34,721 bases of DNA, taken from NCBI RefSeq assembly GCF_030604225.1, contig NZ_JAUVWH010000014.1, positions 1 to 34,721 on the forward strand, given 5' to 3'. The notes beneath the pieces are model-generated. The model did no database searches, was not told where the DNA came from, and saw only the letters and a program-made list of their open reading frames with translations. Source of the stretch: Geoalkalibacter sp. (GTDB taxonomy: Bacteria; Desulfobacterota; Desulfuromonadia; Desulfuromonadales; Geoalkalibacteraceae). A program made the position numbers and the translations under genes. Shown here in pieces: positions 26,446 to 34,683 of the stretch (within the stretch, counting starts at the first letter, position 1; each line of letters opens with the position of its first letter).

Positions 26446-27474
26446 ATGGCGGGCTATACGGATTGCATCCGCCGCTGGGCGGCCGACGCGCGCTACGCGG
26501 GCCACCTCGCCAATCCCGACGGCGTCGGTGAGGTGGGACTAGGCGAGGAAGAAGCGGGGCGACGCCTGGCCGTGCGCTTTGCGCTGCGCCTTCGCCAGAA
26601 CCGCATCGAACAGGTGCGCTACCAGGTCTTCGGCTGCGGCTTTACCCTCGCCACCTGTGCCGTGATGGCCCACCTGGCGGAAGGCAGCCGCTTGGAGGAC
26701 GCCCAAGGCCTGAACGCGGCCCAGATTGACGCCGTCCTGGAGGGATTGCCCGACGAACGAGGTTACTGCGCCACGCTGGCCGTCGAGGCCTTTCAAGCCG
26801 CCCTCGCCGCCGCCCGCACCAAAACCGGAACCCTCACGCGCAACCTACCCCAGGCCCCGGAGCATGGCGCCCGCGTTACGCTCTCCGATCCCCTCTATCA
26901 GACGCTTATGGCCGGCGAAGCGCCGCGATCGGTTCCGCCTGAGGATCGTCACCTCTTTGCCTGCCTGCTGGCCGTCGCGGCGCAGGAAACATCCCGGCCG
27001 TTCGTCGCCCTCGGCTGGACCGAAATCAACATGCAAGAGGTTTTGGACACCTTTTTCCCGAGGTTTGACTCGGCCCATTTTCGCGACCGGAGCGCTCCCG
27101 CCGAACGCCCGCTGCCTCAACCCAACGAGGCGGTGCTGCCCCTGCTGATGAACTACCTGCCGCAGGACGGCGACCGGCAACAGACCGCGCCGGCCGTGTG
27201 GCTCGCCAAAGCCATGGCCGCGCGCAGCGCCCATCCCGGCCACCTGTGGGTGGCCATGGGTTTGTTCGAGCGACCCGAGTTGACCGCCGCCATTCGCCGT
27301 CACCTGCCGGCCCTGGCCGCGGCCAACCACCAGGGCATGCGCTGGAAGCGCTTTGTCTTCAAGCAACTCTGCGATCTTCAGGGGGGCCTGCTGTGTCCCT
27401 CGCCGGATTGCGGGGTGTGCAGCGACTATCCCCTGTGCTTTCCTACTGAAGAGCCTCCGCGAAGCGCCGATTGA
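26446..27474 (+). CDS. nifQ: NifU-like/NifQ fusion protein
   Basis: A 342-residue protein with two parts. Residues 1-125 look like the IscU/NifU N-terminal scaffold, with VFGCGFTLATCAVMAHL and Cys64 and Cys108 at the second and third scaffold cysteines; the first (Cys35 of NifU) appears as Glu35. Residues about 145-335 are NifQ, with DPLYQTLMAG, HLFACLLAVA and the diagnostic C-x4-C-x2-C-x5-C at 317, 322, 325 and 331. NifQ carries a Mo-Fe-S cluster and gives molybdenum to NifEN/NifH for FeMo-cofactor, which fits its place after nifEN. The start is four bases after nifN. The last 32 bases overlap the convergent superoxide dismutase gene. Confidence 0.85.
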   Translation: MAGYTDCIRRWAADARYAGHLANPDGVGEVGLGEEEAGRRLAVRFALRLRQNRIEQVRYQVFGCGFTLATCAVMAHLAEGSRLEDAQGLNAAQIDAVLEGLPDERGYCATLAVEAFQAALAAARTKTGTLTRNLPQAPEHGARVTLSDPLYQTLMAGEAPRSVPPEDRHLFACLLAVAAQETSRPFVALGWTEINMQEVLDTFFPRFDSAHFRDRSAPAERPLPQPNEAVLPLLMNYLPQDGDRQQTAPAVWLAKAMAARSAHPGHLWVAMGLFERPELTAAIRRHLPALAAANHQGMRWKRFVFKQLCDLQGGLLCPSPDCGVCSDYPLCFPTEEPPRSAD

Positions 27475-28135
27475 CCTCGTTCCAGTTCACCACGTCCCAC
27501 CAGAAATTGAGATAGGCGCCGCGGCGATTCTGATAGCTCAAATAGTAGGCGTGTTCCCACACATCCACCCCCAGAATCGGCGTGCCCTTCACTTCGGCCA
27601 CATCCATCAGGGGGTTGTCCTGATTGGCGGTCGAGGTCACCGCAAGCTTCTTCTCCGCCGTAACGATCACCCAGGCCCATCCCGAGCCAAACCGCGCGGC
27701 CGCCGCCTGATTGAACTGTTTTTTCATCTCCTCCAGCGAACCGAATGCCCCGGTGATCGCTTTCAACAGTTCGGCGGACGGTTCCCCACCCTGCCCCGCC
27801 GGCGCCATGATTTTCCAGAACAGATCATGATTGTAATGTCCGCCGCCGTTGTTGCGCACCGCGGCATTGAAGGTGGAAATCCGCGCCATCAGGCTTTCCA
27901 GGGACATGCCCTCCAATTCCGGAAAGTTTTTCACCTGGGCGTTGAGGTTGTTGACATAGGCCTGATGATGCATGCCGTGATGGATTTCCATGGTCATCTT
28001 GTCGATGTAGGGCTCAAGGGCATCGCTGGCGTAGGGCAGCGGTTCAAGGGTAAAAGGCTGCGCCTGAGCCGTGACGGCAAAGACGCCCAGGGCACAAAGC
28101 ATCGTAACCAGAATCTTGAGACTGCGCATCAGCAT
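27443..28135 (-). CDS. Exported Mn/Fe superoxide dismutase
   Basis: A 230-residue enzyme of the iron/manganese SOD family with an N-terminal signal peptide (about 1-25, MLMRSLKILVTMLCALGVFA... ending AQA), so it works in the periplasm. It turns superoxide into O2 and H2O2. Metal ligands are His52 (MEIHHGMHH), His103 (GGGHYNHDLFW), and Asp191 and His195 (GVDVWEHAYYL). Gly-Gly-Gly before HYNH and Gln172 in ANQDNPL favour Mn or cambialistic type. AAGGAGAA precedes the ATG at 28135. It converges on the nif unit and overlaps its last gene by 32 bases, with no terminator between them. Confidence 0.93.
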   Translation of the reverse strand: MLMRSLKILVTMLCALGVFAVTAQAQPFTLEPLPYASDALEPYIDKMTMEIHHGMHHQAYVNNLNAQVKNFPELEGMSLESLMARISTFNAAVRNNGGGHYNHDLFWKIMAPAGQGGEPSAELLKAITGAFGSLEEMKKQFNQAAAARFGSGWAWVIVTAEKKLAVTSTANQDNPLMDVAEVKGTPILGVDVWEHAYYLSYQNRRGAYLNFWWDVVNWNEVNRRFAEALQ

Positions 28136-28452
28136 GGAAGTTCTCCTTGAAAGATGGGGGCTTTTCCGCCCCGTTACTTTTGCCCCTTCATTAAAGCAAA
28201 AACAACCCAGCTTTCAAGCGCAGCGGTCATATCTGGGAAGCTGATCAGACAATTCAAGGATTTAGGGCGGGAGGAAAGTGCCCCAGCATCAATAGTGCGA
28301 CACGATTTATTTAAGTCACAATTCGTGTTACAACTCGCCGAAGCGAGGCTGGTGACGAATTTTTATCATGCGCCTTATGAGCCCTGGACCTGTTTTTTTT
28401 GCTTGCTTGACTTTGGTAATCCATTGGATTAGTTTTTATACAAGGCGCTTTT
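28136..28452. other. Divergent region between the SOD gene and the toxin-antitoxin pair
   Basis: About 317 bases, richer in A+T than the neighbours, with no convincing gene. It must hold the SOD promoter on minus, which I could not place, and the toxin-antitoxin promoter on plus near 28413-28442. Confidence 0.5.
28413..28442 (+). promoter_or_regulatory. Toxin-antitoxin promoter with palindromic operator
   Basis: TTGGTA (28413-28418) and TATACA (28437-28442) are 18 bases apart. The perfect palindrome TAATCCA-T-TGGATTA (28417-28431) lies between them, the place where an antitoxin dimer would block transcription. TTGACT at 28407-28412 is another possible -35. Confidence 0.5.
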
Positions 28453-28785
28453 ATGATGACCATTGCCGAAACCGGGGAGTTTTCCAGACACTGCAAAAAT
28501 TTGCTCAATGAGGGAGAACGCAATGCCCTGATTGACTACCTAGCGGAACACCCGGAAGCTGGTGACCTGATAGAGGGCACCGGCGGAATTCGGAAATTAA
28601 GATGGGCCAGAGAGGGGCGAGGCAAAAGCGGCGGTGTGCGCGTCATCTATTATTTTCATAGCCAGCGAATGCCGCTTTACCTGCTGACGGTTTATGGCAA
28701 AAACCAAAAAGCCAATCTGACCGCCAATGAAAAATCCGCACTACGGGGACTGGTGGATCTTCTCAAAGCGGCTAATGGGCTATAG
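28453..28785 (+). CDS. RelE/HigB-family toxin
   Basis: A 110-residue basic protein of the RelE superfamily (GDLIEGTGGIRKLRW, GKSGGVRVIYYFHSQRMPLYLLTVYGKNQKANLTANEK). This fits mRNA interferases that cut mRNA on the ribosome. It is the first gene, with the XRE-type antitoxin second; this order is typical of HigBA-like systems. The GIRKLRWA...GGVRVIYY pattern is well kept and length is normal, so the toxin looks intact. AAGG at 28443-28446 is a plausible ribosome site. The stop is 11 bases before the antitoxin start. It is more AT-rich than its neighbours, which suggests acquisition. Confidence 0.85.
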   Translation: MMTIAETGEFSRHCKNLLNEGERNALIDYLAEHPEAGDLIEGTGGIRKLRWAREGRGKSGGVRVIYYFHSQRMPLYLLTVYGKNQKANLTANEKSALRGLVDLLKAANGL

Positions 28786-28796
28786 GAGACTCGTGA

Positions 28797-29147
28797 ATGA
28801 GTGAACTTTTCGAAAGCATTAAACGCGGGTTGGAAGAAGCTATCGCGCACACCAAGGGTGAGAAATCAGGCGTCAGAGTTTTTACGCCGCGAGAAGTAGA
28901 CGTCAAAGACGTGCGACAAAAAACTGGGCTAACCCAAGACCAGTTCGCGGCCACATTCGGCATCAGCGTGGCCACCCTGCGCCACTGGGAACGCGGAGAC
29001 CGCAAGCCCCACGGCCCAGCCCTGGTATTGCTCAACGCCGCCGCCAACGACCCCGAAGGATTGTTGAAGATACTTTTGCCAAGTAAACGTACTAGGCGAA
29101 GAAGACAGGAAAGTAACCGGGAGTTCCGAGGCAACAGTCAATGCTAA
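28797..29147 (+). CDS. HigA-like XRE-family antitoxin
   Basis: A 116-residue protein. After about 30 residues that probably bind the toxin comes an HTH_XRE domain (about 38-80: RQKTGLTQDQFAATFGISVATLRHWERGDRKPHGPALVLL). The tail after ILLPSKRTRRRRQES is basic and longer than usual for the family, ending GNSQC; it may be an extension from a mutated stop codon. It should neutralise the toxin and repress the operon at the palindrome at 28417-28431. It starts 11 bases after the toxin gene. A long bidirectional terminator and a tRNA gene follow. Confidence 0.83.
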   Translation: MSELFESIKRGLEEAIAHTKGEKSGVRVFTPREVDVKDVRQKTGLTQDQFAATFGISVATLRHWERGDRKPHGPALVLLNAAANDPEGLLKILLPSKRTRRRRQESNREFRGNSQC

Positions 29148-29206
29148 CACCCTGGGAATAGCTGAAGAACACCTTTTTCACCGAGGAACCGCAAATTAAT
29201 TTGAGA

Positions 29207-29250
29207 ATAAAAACAGGGACTTAGCAACATAGCTAAGTCCCTGTTTTTAT
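29207..29250. terminator. Bidirectional terminator between the antitoxin and tRNA-Arg
   Basis: ATAAAAACAGGGACTTAGC (29207-29225) pairs perfectly over 19 bp with GCTAAGTCCCTGTTTTTAT (29232-29250), loop AACATA. A and T runs at the stem base make it work on both strands. It abuts the tRNA CCA end. Confidence 0.9.
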
Positions 29251-29327
29251 TGGCGGCCCCGGCGCGATTCGAACGCACGACCTACCGCTTAGGAGGCGGT
29301 TGCTCTATCCTGCTGAGCTACGGGGCC
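29251..29327 (-). tRNA. tRNA-Arg (anticodon CCU)
   Basis: On the minus strand it reads from acceptor GGCCCCG (29327-29321) to CGGGGCC, discriminator G and an encoded CCA (29253-29251). The D stem is GCTC/GAGC. The anticodon stem ACCGC/GCGGT encloses CTCCTAA, giving anticodon CCT for AGG codons. The T loop is TTCGAAT with stem GTGCG/CGCGC (one G-U pair). Total length is 77 with CCA. It lies downstream of apt on the same strand and may be co-transcribed. Confidence 0.95.
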
Positions 29328-29384
29328 CGAGGGTGAAAACTTATACACCAAAGGGGGGAAAGGAACAACCCCCGAAAACCTTTC

Positions 29385-29903
29385 TCAGTCGAACTGCAGC
29401 AGACTGAACACCTTGCCCTCGGGCAGCCGTTGCCGGCCGTTGAGGAACTTCAGCTCGGTCATGAACGCGCATTCGATCACCTCGGCACCCAGGCTGGTCA
29501 CGAGCTGGTAAACCGCCGCGACGGTTCCGCCGGTGGCCAGAAGATCGTCGGCTATGATCACCCGCGTGCCGGGCTGGAGAGCATCCTCGTGAATCTCCAG
29601 GGAATCCTCGCCGTATTCGAGCTGATAGCTTTGCTTGCGCGTGCGGTAGGGCAGCTTGCCGGGCTTGCGCACCAACGTGACCCCCGCGCCGAGTTTGTAG
29701 GCCAGGGCCGCTCCGAGAATGAAGCCGCGCGCCTCGACGCCCACCACCTGCGCGATATTCTGCCCGATGTAACGATGGGCGATCAGATCGATCATGCGGT
29801 GAAAACTCTTGGCATCGGCAAGTAAGGTGGTGATGTCCTTGAACAGTATTCCCTTTTTCGGGAAATCGGGAATATCGCGAATGATGGTTTTGAGATCTTC
29901 CAC
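29385..29903 (-). CDS. apt: Adenine phosphoribosyltransferase
   Basis: A 172-residue cytosolic purine salvage enzyme that makes AMP from adenine and PRPP. The PRPP-binding motif is [13 protein letters not shown] (about 115-127). The start [24 protein letters not shown] and [14 protein letters not shown] are typical of APT. The length is normal. It starts with GTG at 29903 and has GGAG upstream. It follows rpoS by 44 bases, so it may be read from the rpoS promoter. A weak G5/C5 hairpin (29354-29373) lies between it and the tRNA gene. Confidence 0.95.
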   Translation of the reverse strand: MEDLKTIIRDIPDFPKKGILFKDITTLLADAKSFHRMIDLIAHRYIGQNIAQVVGVEARGFILGAALAYKLGAGVTLVRKPGKLPYRTRKQSYQLEYGEDSLEIHEDALQPGTRVIIADDLLATGGTVAAVYQLVTSLGAEVIECAFMTELKFLNGRQRLPEGKVFSLLQFD

Positions 29904-29947
29904 GGTGAAGGGCTCCTCTCGGGTGGATCGAAAAGGCTGCTGGCGGT

Positions 29948-30928
29948 TTAAAAATCTTCCCGGAGGGCACGGGCGTTTTCTTCCCCCTCCTCCATGATGC
30001 GGCGCAGTTTCTCAAGGCTCTTCGCCTCGATCTGGCGAATACGCTCGCGGGTCACCCCAAACTTGCGCCCGATGGTATCCAGGGTCTGCGGTTCGCGGTC
30101 TTCCAGCCCGAAGCGCAGAGTCAGGATTTCCCGCTCGCTCTCGCTCAGGGTCGCGAGCCATTCCTCAACGCGCGTGAATTTTTCGAGATCCTCCACCAGC
30201 CCGGCCGGATCGACGGCCGTGGCATCCTCAATGGTATCCATGAGGCTGTAGTCACTGTTTTCGCCCATGGGGTGCTCGATGGAGTAGGTTTTCTTGACCA
30301 GCACCATGAGGCGACGGACATAGGCCGGATCCACGCTCATCGCCTCGGCCACTTCCTTGACCTGCGGCTCGCGATTGAGCTTCTGCTGCAATTCGCGGCT
30401 GATTTTGATGAGCTTGTTGATGTCGTCGGACACATGCACGGGCAGGCGGATGGTACGGCTCTGATTGACCAGCGCGCGCTCGATGGACTGCCGGATCCAC
30501 CAGGTGGCGTAGGTGGAAAAGCGGCATTCCTTGCTCAGCTTGAAACGCTCCACCGCCTTAATCAAGCCCATGTTGCCCTCCTCGATCAGATCGAGAAAAG
30601 GCAAGCCGCGATTCATGTAACGCTTGGCGATTTTCACCACGAGGCGCAGGTTGGATTCAATCATGCGGTCCCGCGCCGCCATCTCGCCCTTGGCAATGCG
30701 ACGGGCGAGTTCGCGCTCCTCCTCGGCGGTCAGCAGCTTGGTCTTCTGTATCTCTTTGAGATAGAGCTTGATCGCGTCATCGGAATGGTCACTGAAATCG
30801 CTCTTGGCTTCGACCTCTTCGCTTTCCTCTTCCAGATCTTCCTCGGCATCGACGGCGTCATCCTCAAGCTCGTCGGCCTCTTCCTCATCGATGTCGAGAT
30901 CTTCGAGATCACTGAGCTCATCGTTCAT
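29948..30928 (-). CDS. rpoS: RNA polymerase sigma factor RpoS
   Basis: A 326-residue group 2 sigma-70 factor for stationary phase and stress genes. Residues 1-45 are very acidic, followed by region 1.2 ([20 protein letters not shown]). Region 2 has [19 protein letters not shown] and [16 protein letters not shown]. Region 3 contains [16 protein letters not shown], and region 4 has an HTH ([20 protein letters not shown]). Its size and its place after an nlpD-like gene and surE-pcm support RpoS rather than the larger RpoD. AAGGATC precedes the ATG. A promoter match lies at 30961-30989. Confidence 0.95.
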   Translation of the reverse strand: MNDELSDLEDLDIDEEEADELEDDAVDAEEDLEEESEEVEAKSDFSDHSDDAIKLYLKEIQKTKLLTAEEERELARRIAKGEMAARDRMIESNLRLVVKIAKRYMNRGLPFLDLIEEGNMGLIKAVERFKLSKECRFSTYATWWIRQSIERALVNQSRTIRLPVHVSDDINKLIKISRELQQKLNREPQVKEVAEAMSVDPAYVRRLMVLVKKTYSIEHPMGENSDYSLMDTIEDATAVDPAGLVEDLEKFTRVEEWLATLSESEREILTLRFGLEDREPQTLDTIGRKFGVTRERIRQIEAKSLEKLRRIMEEGEENARALREDF

Positions 30929-30960
30929 AAAACTGATCCTTTGCTGTTGTAACTACCGAA

Positions 30961-30989
30961 AATTTATGAATATTGAAGAGTCTAGGCAA
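30961..30989 (-). promoter_or_regulatory. Possible rpoS promoter
   Basis: On minus, TTGCCT (30989-30984) and TAAATT (30966-30961) are 17 bases apart, within the 70-base gap after the nlpD-like gene. Confidence 0.4.
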
Positions 30990-30998
30990 GCCCCGTCC

Positions 30999-31808
30999 CT
31001 ATGGCAAGTAAAAAAGAGGATCAACCGTCTCCTTGCCTTGACGAACCTCGAAATACAGGCGCGGCGCCCCGCCTCCGGGCGGAGTACCGACCGCGGCGAT
31101 TTGCTCACCCTTGCCGACAAAGGTACCGTCCTTGACCAGATTGCGCTCATTGTACGCATAGACCGTGAAAAAATTGTCGTCATGGCGCAGGATGATCAGA
31201 TTGCCATAGCCGCGCACCCCATCGCCGCTGTAAATGACCCGCCCGGCGGCCGCCGAGCGCACCGGGGTTCCCTTGCCTGCGGCAATTTCAATCCCCTGCC
31301 CAGGCCCGCTGTTTTTTTGTCCGAACCGCCGCACTACCTGCCCTTGCAGAGGCCAAGAAAAGTGGCCTTTGCCGATGCTTGATGCTGACGGAGGAGTCCG
31401 CGGCGCGGCGGAGACGGAAGGGGGGGAACTTGTTGGCGGCGGGGACGTCTTGGGCGGCGAAGTTGTCGGCCGAGGCGCGCTCGCGGGAGGAGCAGACGGA
31501 GGCGGGGTAACGGGAGATGGGGGTCTGGCGGTCGTCACGGGGGACGCGGCCGGCGGCGCGGTTGTCGCCGCCACTTTTTTTTCCTGGGAGACTCCGGGAA
31601 TGAAAATGCGCTGGCCGACACGCAACTGGGTGGGATCGTCGATGCCGTTGAGGCGCGCCAGATTTTTTTCATCGACGCCGTAAGCCCGGCTAATGCGATA
31701 AAGAGTCTGCCCCGGTTCAACCGTATGATAAACCCCGCGATGGGGCGTGCATCCCCACAGGTTGATCCAGATAAAAAAAGCTGCAAAGACTCCCACCCAG
31801 GTTCGCAT
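30999..31808 (-). CDS. nlpD: NlpD-like lipoprotein, LysM plus degenerate M23 domain
   Basis: A 269-residue envelope protein. The lipobox NLWGC ends a signal sequence, so Cys20 is lipidated. LysM, which binds peptidoglycan, spans about 27-71 (YHTVEPGQTLYRISRAYGV ... LRVGQRIFIP). A Pro/Ser/Thr-rich linker runs from about 75 to 145. The M23 domain (about 150-269) keeps the fold motifs but lacks the metal residues: GIEIAAG has Glu for Asp and no preceding His, and LYFEVR has Tyr for the usual His. Like NlpD and EnvC, it probably activates a cell-wall amidase rather than cutting itself. It is followed by rpoS, as in E. coli. Confidence 0.88.
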   Translation of the reverse strand: MRTWVGVFAAFFIWINLWGCTPHRGVYHTVEPGQTLYRISRAYGVDEKNLARLNGIDDPTQLRVGQRIFIPGVSQEKKVAATTAPPAASPVTTARPPSPVTPPPSAPPASAPRPTTSPPKTSPPPTSSPPSVSAAPRTPPSASSIGKGHFSWPLQGQVVRRFGQKNSGPGQGIEIAAGKGTPVRSAAAGRVIYSGDGVRGYGNLIILRHDDNFFTVYAYNERNLVKDGTFVGKGEQIAAVGTPPGGGAPRLYFEVRQGKETVDPLFYLP

Positions 31809-31869
31809 CTCGTCCTTCCGCCGGGCGTATCCGCCCGGATCATCGAGGTCACCTCGCGATTCACCGGTA

Positions 31870-32463
31870 TTAGAAGGCGTATTTTACCACCCAGACCCCG
31901 GCGACCAGAAGAATAAAAAACACCAATGCCAACAGATTGAAGTATTTTTCAATCAGAACGCGCACCGGCGGACCGAACCGGTAGAGAAACCAGGCCACCA
32001 GGAAAAATCTCAGAGAACGTCCCACGGCGGAGGCCAGCACGAAAACCGGCAGGTTGATATGAAAAGCTCCGGCGCCGATGGTGATGATCTTATAGGGAAT
32101 CGGGGTGAATCCGGCGGAAAAGACCACCCAGAAATTGTAGCGTTCGAACAGTTCCTGAACCCGCACGAAACCTTCGGGAGAAAACCCGGGGACATAGGCG
32201 TAAAAATAGGAATCCAGGACATGCCATAAACCAAACCCGAGCAGGTAGCCAAAAAGCCCGCCCAACACGGACCCACAGGCCGCGATCAGGGCGAAGCGAA
32301 ACGCGCGGGTCGGGACGGACAGCGCCAGGGCGATCAGCAGGACATCGGGAGGAACGGGAAAAACGGAAGATTCCGCGAAGGCGAGCAGAAACAGGGCGAC
32401 TCCCCCATAGGGAGTCCCTGCCCAGGACAAGACCCAATCGTAAAGACGCCGCAGGCCGAACAC
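31870..32463 (-). CDS. VTT/DedA-family membrane protein (YqaA-like)
   Basis: A 197-residue protein with about five hydrophobic segments and the SNARE-associated/VTT pattern FLLAFAESSVFPVPPDVLLI near 25-44, then AACGSVLGGLFGYLLGF. The stretch FSAGFTPIPYKIITIGAGAF near 115-134 is the YqaA variant of the second family motif. Relatives are linked to lipid scrambling or flipping and membrane homeostasis. It starts with GTG at 32463, three bases after pcm, so it is translationally coupled; ACGAGGA is the likely ribosome site. Its insertion between pcm and nlpD is a local feature of this block. Confidence 0.82.
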   Translation of the reverse strand: MFGLRRLYDWVLSWAGTPYGGVALFLLAFAESSVFPVPPDVLLIALALSVPTRAFRFALIAACGSVLGGLFGYLLGFGLWHVLDSYFYAYVPGFSPEGFVRVQELFERYNFWVVFSAGFTPIPYKIITIGAGAFHINLPVFVLASAVGRSLRFFLVAWFLYRFGPPVRVLIEKYFNLLALVFFILLVAGVWVVKYAF

Positions 32464-32466
32464 GAA

Positions 32467-33135
32467 TCAATAATCCTCGTTCTGCCAGCCGTTACGGCCG
32501 ATCAGGGGCACAAACCGGCAGTCCAGCAGCCGTTCCTCGTCAAAACGTCCCGGCGACGCATGCGTCACGCGCATCAGGGTCTGGCTGCCCAGGCTGCCCA
32601 CGGGGATGACGAGGCGGCCGCCCGGAGCGAGCTGCCGCAGATAGCTCTGGGGTATCGAGGGGGCTCCGGCCGTCACCAGGATGCCGTCGAAGGGTTGTTC
32701 TTCCTCCCAGCCGAAGGTGCCGTCCGTCACCTTGATGTTGACGTTGGTGCAACCGATCTGGTCGAGAACGCGCCGGGCGCGGCGAGCCAATTCCGCGATC
32801 CGCTCCACCGTATAGACACGCCCGGCGATGCGCGACAGCACGGCGGCCTGATACCCCGATCCCGTGCCGATCTCCAGAACCTTCTCGCCGCCCTTGAGGC
32901 GCAGGGCCTCGGTCATGACGGCCACCATGTAGGGCTGGGAAATGGTCTGGCGATGTCCGATGGGAAGGGGAAAATCGCTGTAGGCCTGATCGCGCAGGGC
33001 TTCTTCGACAAACAGATGCCGCGGCACCTGGAGCATGGCGTCAAGGACCTGCGGGTCCCGAACGCCGCGCGATTTGATGTGCTGCTCCACCATGCGCCGG
33101 CGGGAAATAGAAAAATCCATGGCTTGTCCCTGCAT
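32467..33135 (-). CDS. pcm: Protein-L-isoaspartate O-methyltransferase
   Basis: A 222-residue SAM-dependent repair enzyme that methylates isoaspartyl residues in aged proteins. The motifs are [40 protein letters not shown], the SAM loop [16 protein letters not shown] and [11 protein letters not shown]. The start is the ATG at 33135, five bases after surE with GAGG upstream; an ATG at 33120 ([10 protein letters not shown]) is nearly as good. surE-pcm is a classic pair and belongs to the stationary-phase block leading to rpoS. Confidence 0.95.
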   Translation of the reverse strand: MQGQAMDFSISRRRMVEQHIKSRGVRDPQVLDAMLQVPRHLFVEEALRDQAYSDFPLPIGHRQTISQPYMVAVMTEALRLKGGEKVLEIGTGSGYQAAVLSRIAGRVYTVERIAELARRARRVLDQIGCTNVNIKVTDGTFGWEEEQPFDGILVTAGAPSIPQSYLRQLAPGGRLVIPVGSLGSQTLMRVTHASPGRFDEERLLDCRFVPLIGRNGWQNEDY

Positions 33136-33140
33136 GCGCC

Positions 33141-33902
33141 TCAGGTTTCGTTGGCAAAGAGATCCCAGGTGGACAGTGCGTCAAAGGACGAATAATTGGT
33201 CAGGTCAAGATGAAGGGGCGTCAGGGAGACAAACCCTCGATGGACGGCATGAAAATCGGTGCCTTCAATATCCTTGAAATCCAGATCTCCGGCGCCGATC
33301 CAATAATATTTGCGCCCACGCGGATCGGTGTTTTCGATCACCAGGTCGCCATAGATCCGCTTGCCTTGTCGCGTCAGGCGCGCGCCCCTTAATTGTTCGT
33401 CCTTCAGGCAGGGGACATTGACGTTGAAAAACGTATCGCGCGGTAATCCACGTTCGAGCAGGGCTTGGGCAAGATGCGCGGAGAAGCGTGCCGCTGGTCG
33501 ATAATCGGCCTGCTGCTCCGAAACTACCGCCAGGGAAACGGCAAAGGCCGGAACCCCCATGAGGGTGGCTTCCATGGCCGCGGCCACGGTGCCTGAATAG
33601 GTGATGTCGTCGCCCATGTTGGACCCACGGTTGATGCCGGAAACCACTAGGGCCGGACGTTCGCGAAACAGACCATGGATGCCCAGGTTGACGCAATCCG
33701 TCGGCGTGCCGTCGATGGCGAACCACTGGGGACGGATTTCCTCGGCGCGCAGGGGCGAGTGCAGCGTGAGGGAATGACCGGTGGCGCTACGCTCGCGATC
33801 CGGAGCAACCACCGCGACCTGCCCCAGTCGGCCGAGTTCCTCGGCCAGGGCCGCCAGGCCGGGGGCATGGATACCATCATCGTTGGTGACGAGAATGAGC
33901 AA
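33141..33902 (-). CDS. surE: 5'/3'-nucleotidase SurE
   Basis: A 253-residue metal-dependent nucleotidase acting on nucleoside monophosphates and short polyphosphates in stationary phase. The metal site is Asn7-Asp8-Asp9 in [13 protein letters not shown], with [14 protein letters not shown] and [20 protein letters not shown]. It starts with TTG at 33902, two bases after the merR stop; the family N terminus MRILLSNDDG aligns only with this start. Ribosome binding is weak, so translation is likely coupled to merR. Confidence 0.95.
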   Translation of the reverse strand: MLILVTNDDGIHAPGLAALAEELGRLGQVAVVAPDRERSATGHSLTLHSPLRAEEIRPQWFAIDGTPTDCVNLGIHGLFRERPALVVSGINRGSNMGDDITYSGTVAAAMEATLMGVPAFAVSLAVVSEQQADYRPAARFSAHLAQALLERGLPRDTFFNVNVPCLKDEQLRGARLTRQGKRIYGDLVIENTDPRGRKYYWIGAGDLDFKDIEGTDFHAVHRGFVSLTPLHLDLTNYSSFDALSTWDLFANET

Positions 33903-33904
33903 GT

Positions 33905-34291
33905 TCAGGTGTCCGAGCGCAGGTTTGTAGAATGGTTGTGCGCGTTGGCGGCGCGGCGCAGCGAATCCCGCAGTTTTATGAGATCCAGACGGATTTCGCC
34001 GAGAAGATCGGGGGCGGAATCAAAAAGCGGCAGGGGAGCTTGCGCTGCCTCCGGCCGCTCTTCCTTGAGTTTCTTGCGGGCACCGGCAATGGTGTACCCC
34101 TCGTGATAGAGAAGTTGCTTGAGACGCAGCACCAACTCTATGTCCTTGCGTTGATAGAGTCGCTGTCGGCTGCGACTTTTTACGGGGGAGAAAGCCCCGA
34201 ACTCCTCTTCCCAGTATCGCAGGACATGGGGTTTGATCCCCGTGATCCGGGAAACTTCTCCAATTTTGAAATAAAGCTTATCGGGTATCAT
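33905..34291 (-). CDS. MerR-family transcriptional regulator
   Basis: A 128-residue regulator with a MerR winged helix-turn-helix at residues 6-75 (YFKIGEVSRITGIKPHVLRYWEEEF, then RSRQRLYQRKDIELVLRLKQLL). A short C-terminal region lacks cysteines for metal binding. This is the small MerR that accompanies ihfA in many deltaproteobacteria. The ligand is unknown. AAGGATGAC precedes the ATG. It starts 38 bases after ihfA, and surE begins two bases after its stop. Confidence 0.9.
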   Translation of the reverse strand: MIPDKLYFKIGEVSRITGIKPHVLRYWEEEFGAFSPVKSRSRQRLYQRKDIELVLRLKQLLYHEGYTIAGARKKLKEERPEAAQAPLPLFDSAPDLLGEIRLDLIKLRDSLRRAANAHNHSTNLRSDT

Positions 34292-34329
34292 GTCATCCTT
34301 AACGGAGGCCCGACAGCAGAGATTCGCTC

Positions 34330-34611
34330 TCAGTCAGCGTCGTTGATGCAGGACTTGAGCACCTGGCTGGGCTTGAACGTCAGAATGCGACGCGAGGTAA
34401 TTTCAATCTCATCACCCGTCTGGGGATTTCTGCCCCGGCGCGAATCTTTTTCCTTCACCACGAAATTGCCGAAACCGGCAATTTTGATCTTTTCACCCTT
34501 CTCAAGAGTCCCCTTGATCAAGTCAAAGACCATCTCGACAATTTCGGCTGATTCCTTTTTGGAAAAGCCGGTTTTCAAATAAACGCTCTCGATAAGATCC
34601 GCCTTGGTCAT
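34330..34611 (-). CDS. ihfA: Integration host factor alpha subunit
   Basis: A 93-residue DNA-bending protein. The HU/IHF signature is GEKIKIAGFGNFVVKEKDSRRGRNPQTG (described in two parts: GEKIKIAGFGNFVV at about 39-52 and RRGRNPQTG at about 58-66), with the conserved Pro that intercalates DNA. The start MTKADLIESVYLKTG is typical of IhfA. GGAGGTGCT directly precedes the ATG at 34611; the longer in-frame start at 34683 is not supported. It heads the co-directional ihfA-merR-surE-pcm block. IHF would assist sigma-54 promoters such as those proposed here. Confidence 0.93.
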   Translation of the reverse strand: MTKADLIESVYLKTGFSKKESAEIVEMVFDLIKGTLEKGEKIKIAGFGNFVVKEKDSRRGRNPQTGDEIEITSRRILTFKPSQVLKSCINDAD

Positions 34612-34654
34612 AGCACCTCCAGAAATCAAAACCCATGTCCTTGAATTTGCTGGT

Positions 34655-34683
34655 TTTATAACACAGGAATCGGGGTACCGCAA
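34655..34683 (-). promoter_or_regulatory. Sigma-70-type promoter of ihfA
   Basis: On minus, TTGCGG (34683-34678) and TATAAA (34660-34655) are separated by 17 bases. The predicted start is about 35 bases before the ATG. Confidence 0.5.

Noticed and set aside
30999-31808. Active M23 endopeptidase
   Set aside because: The metal-binding His and Asp positions are replaced, so an activator role like NlpD is more likely.
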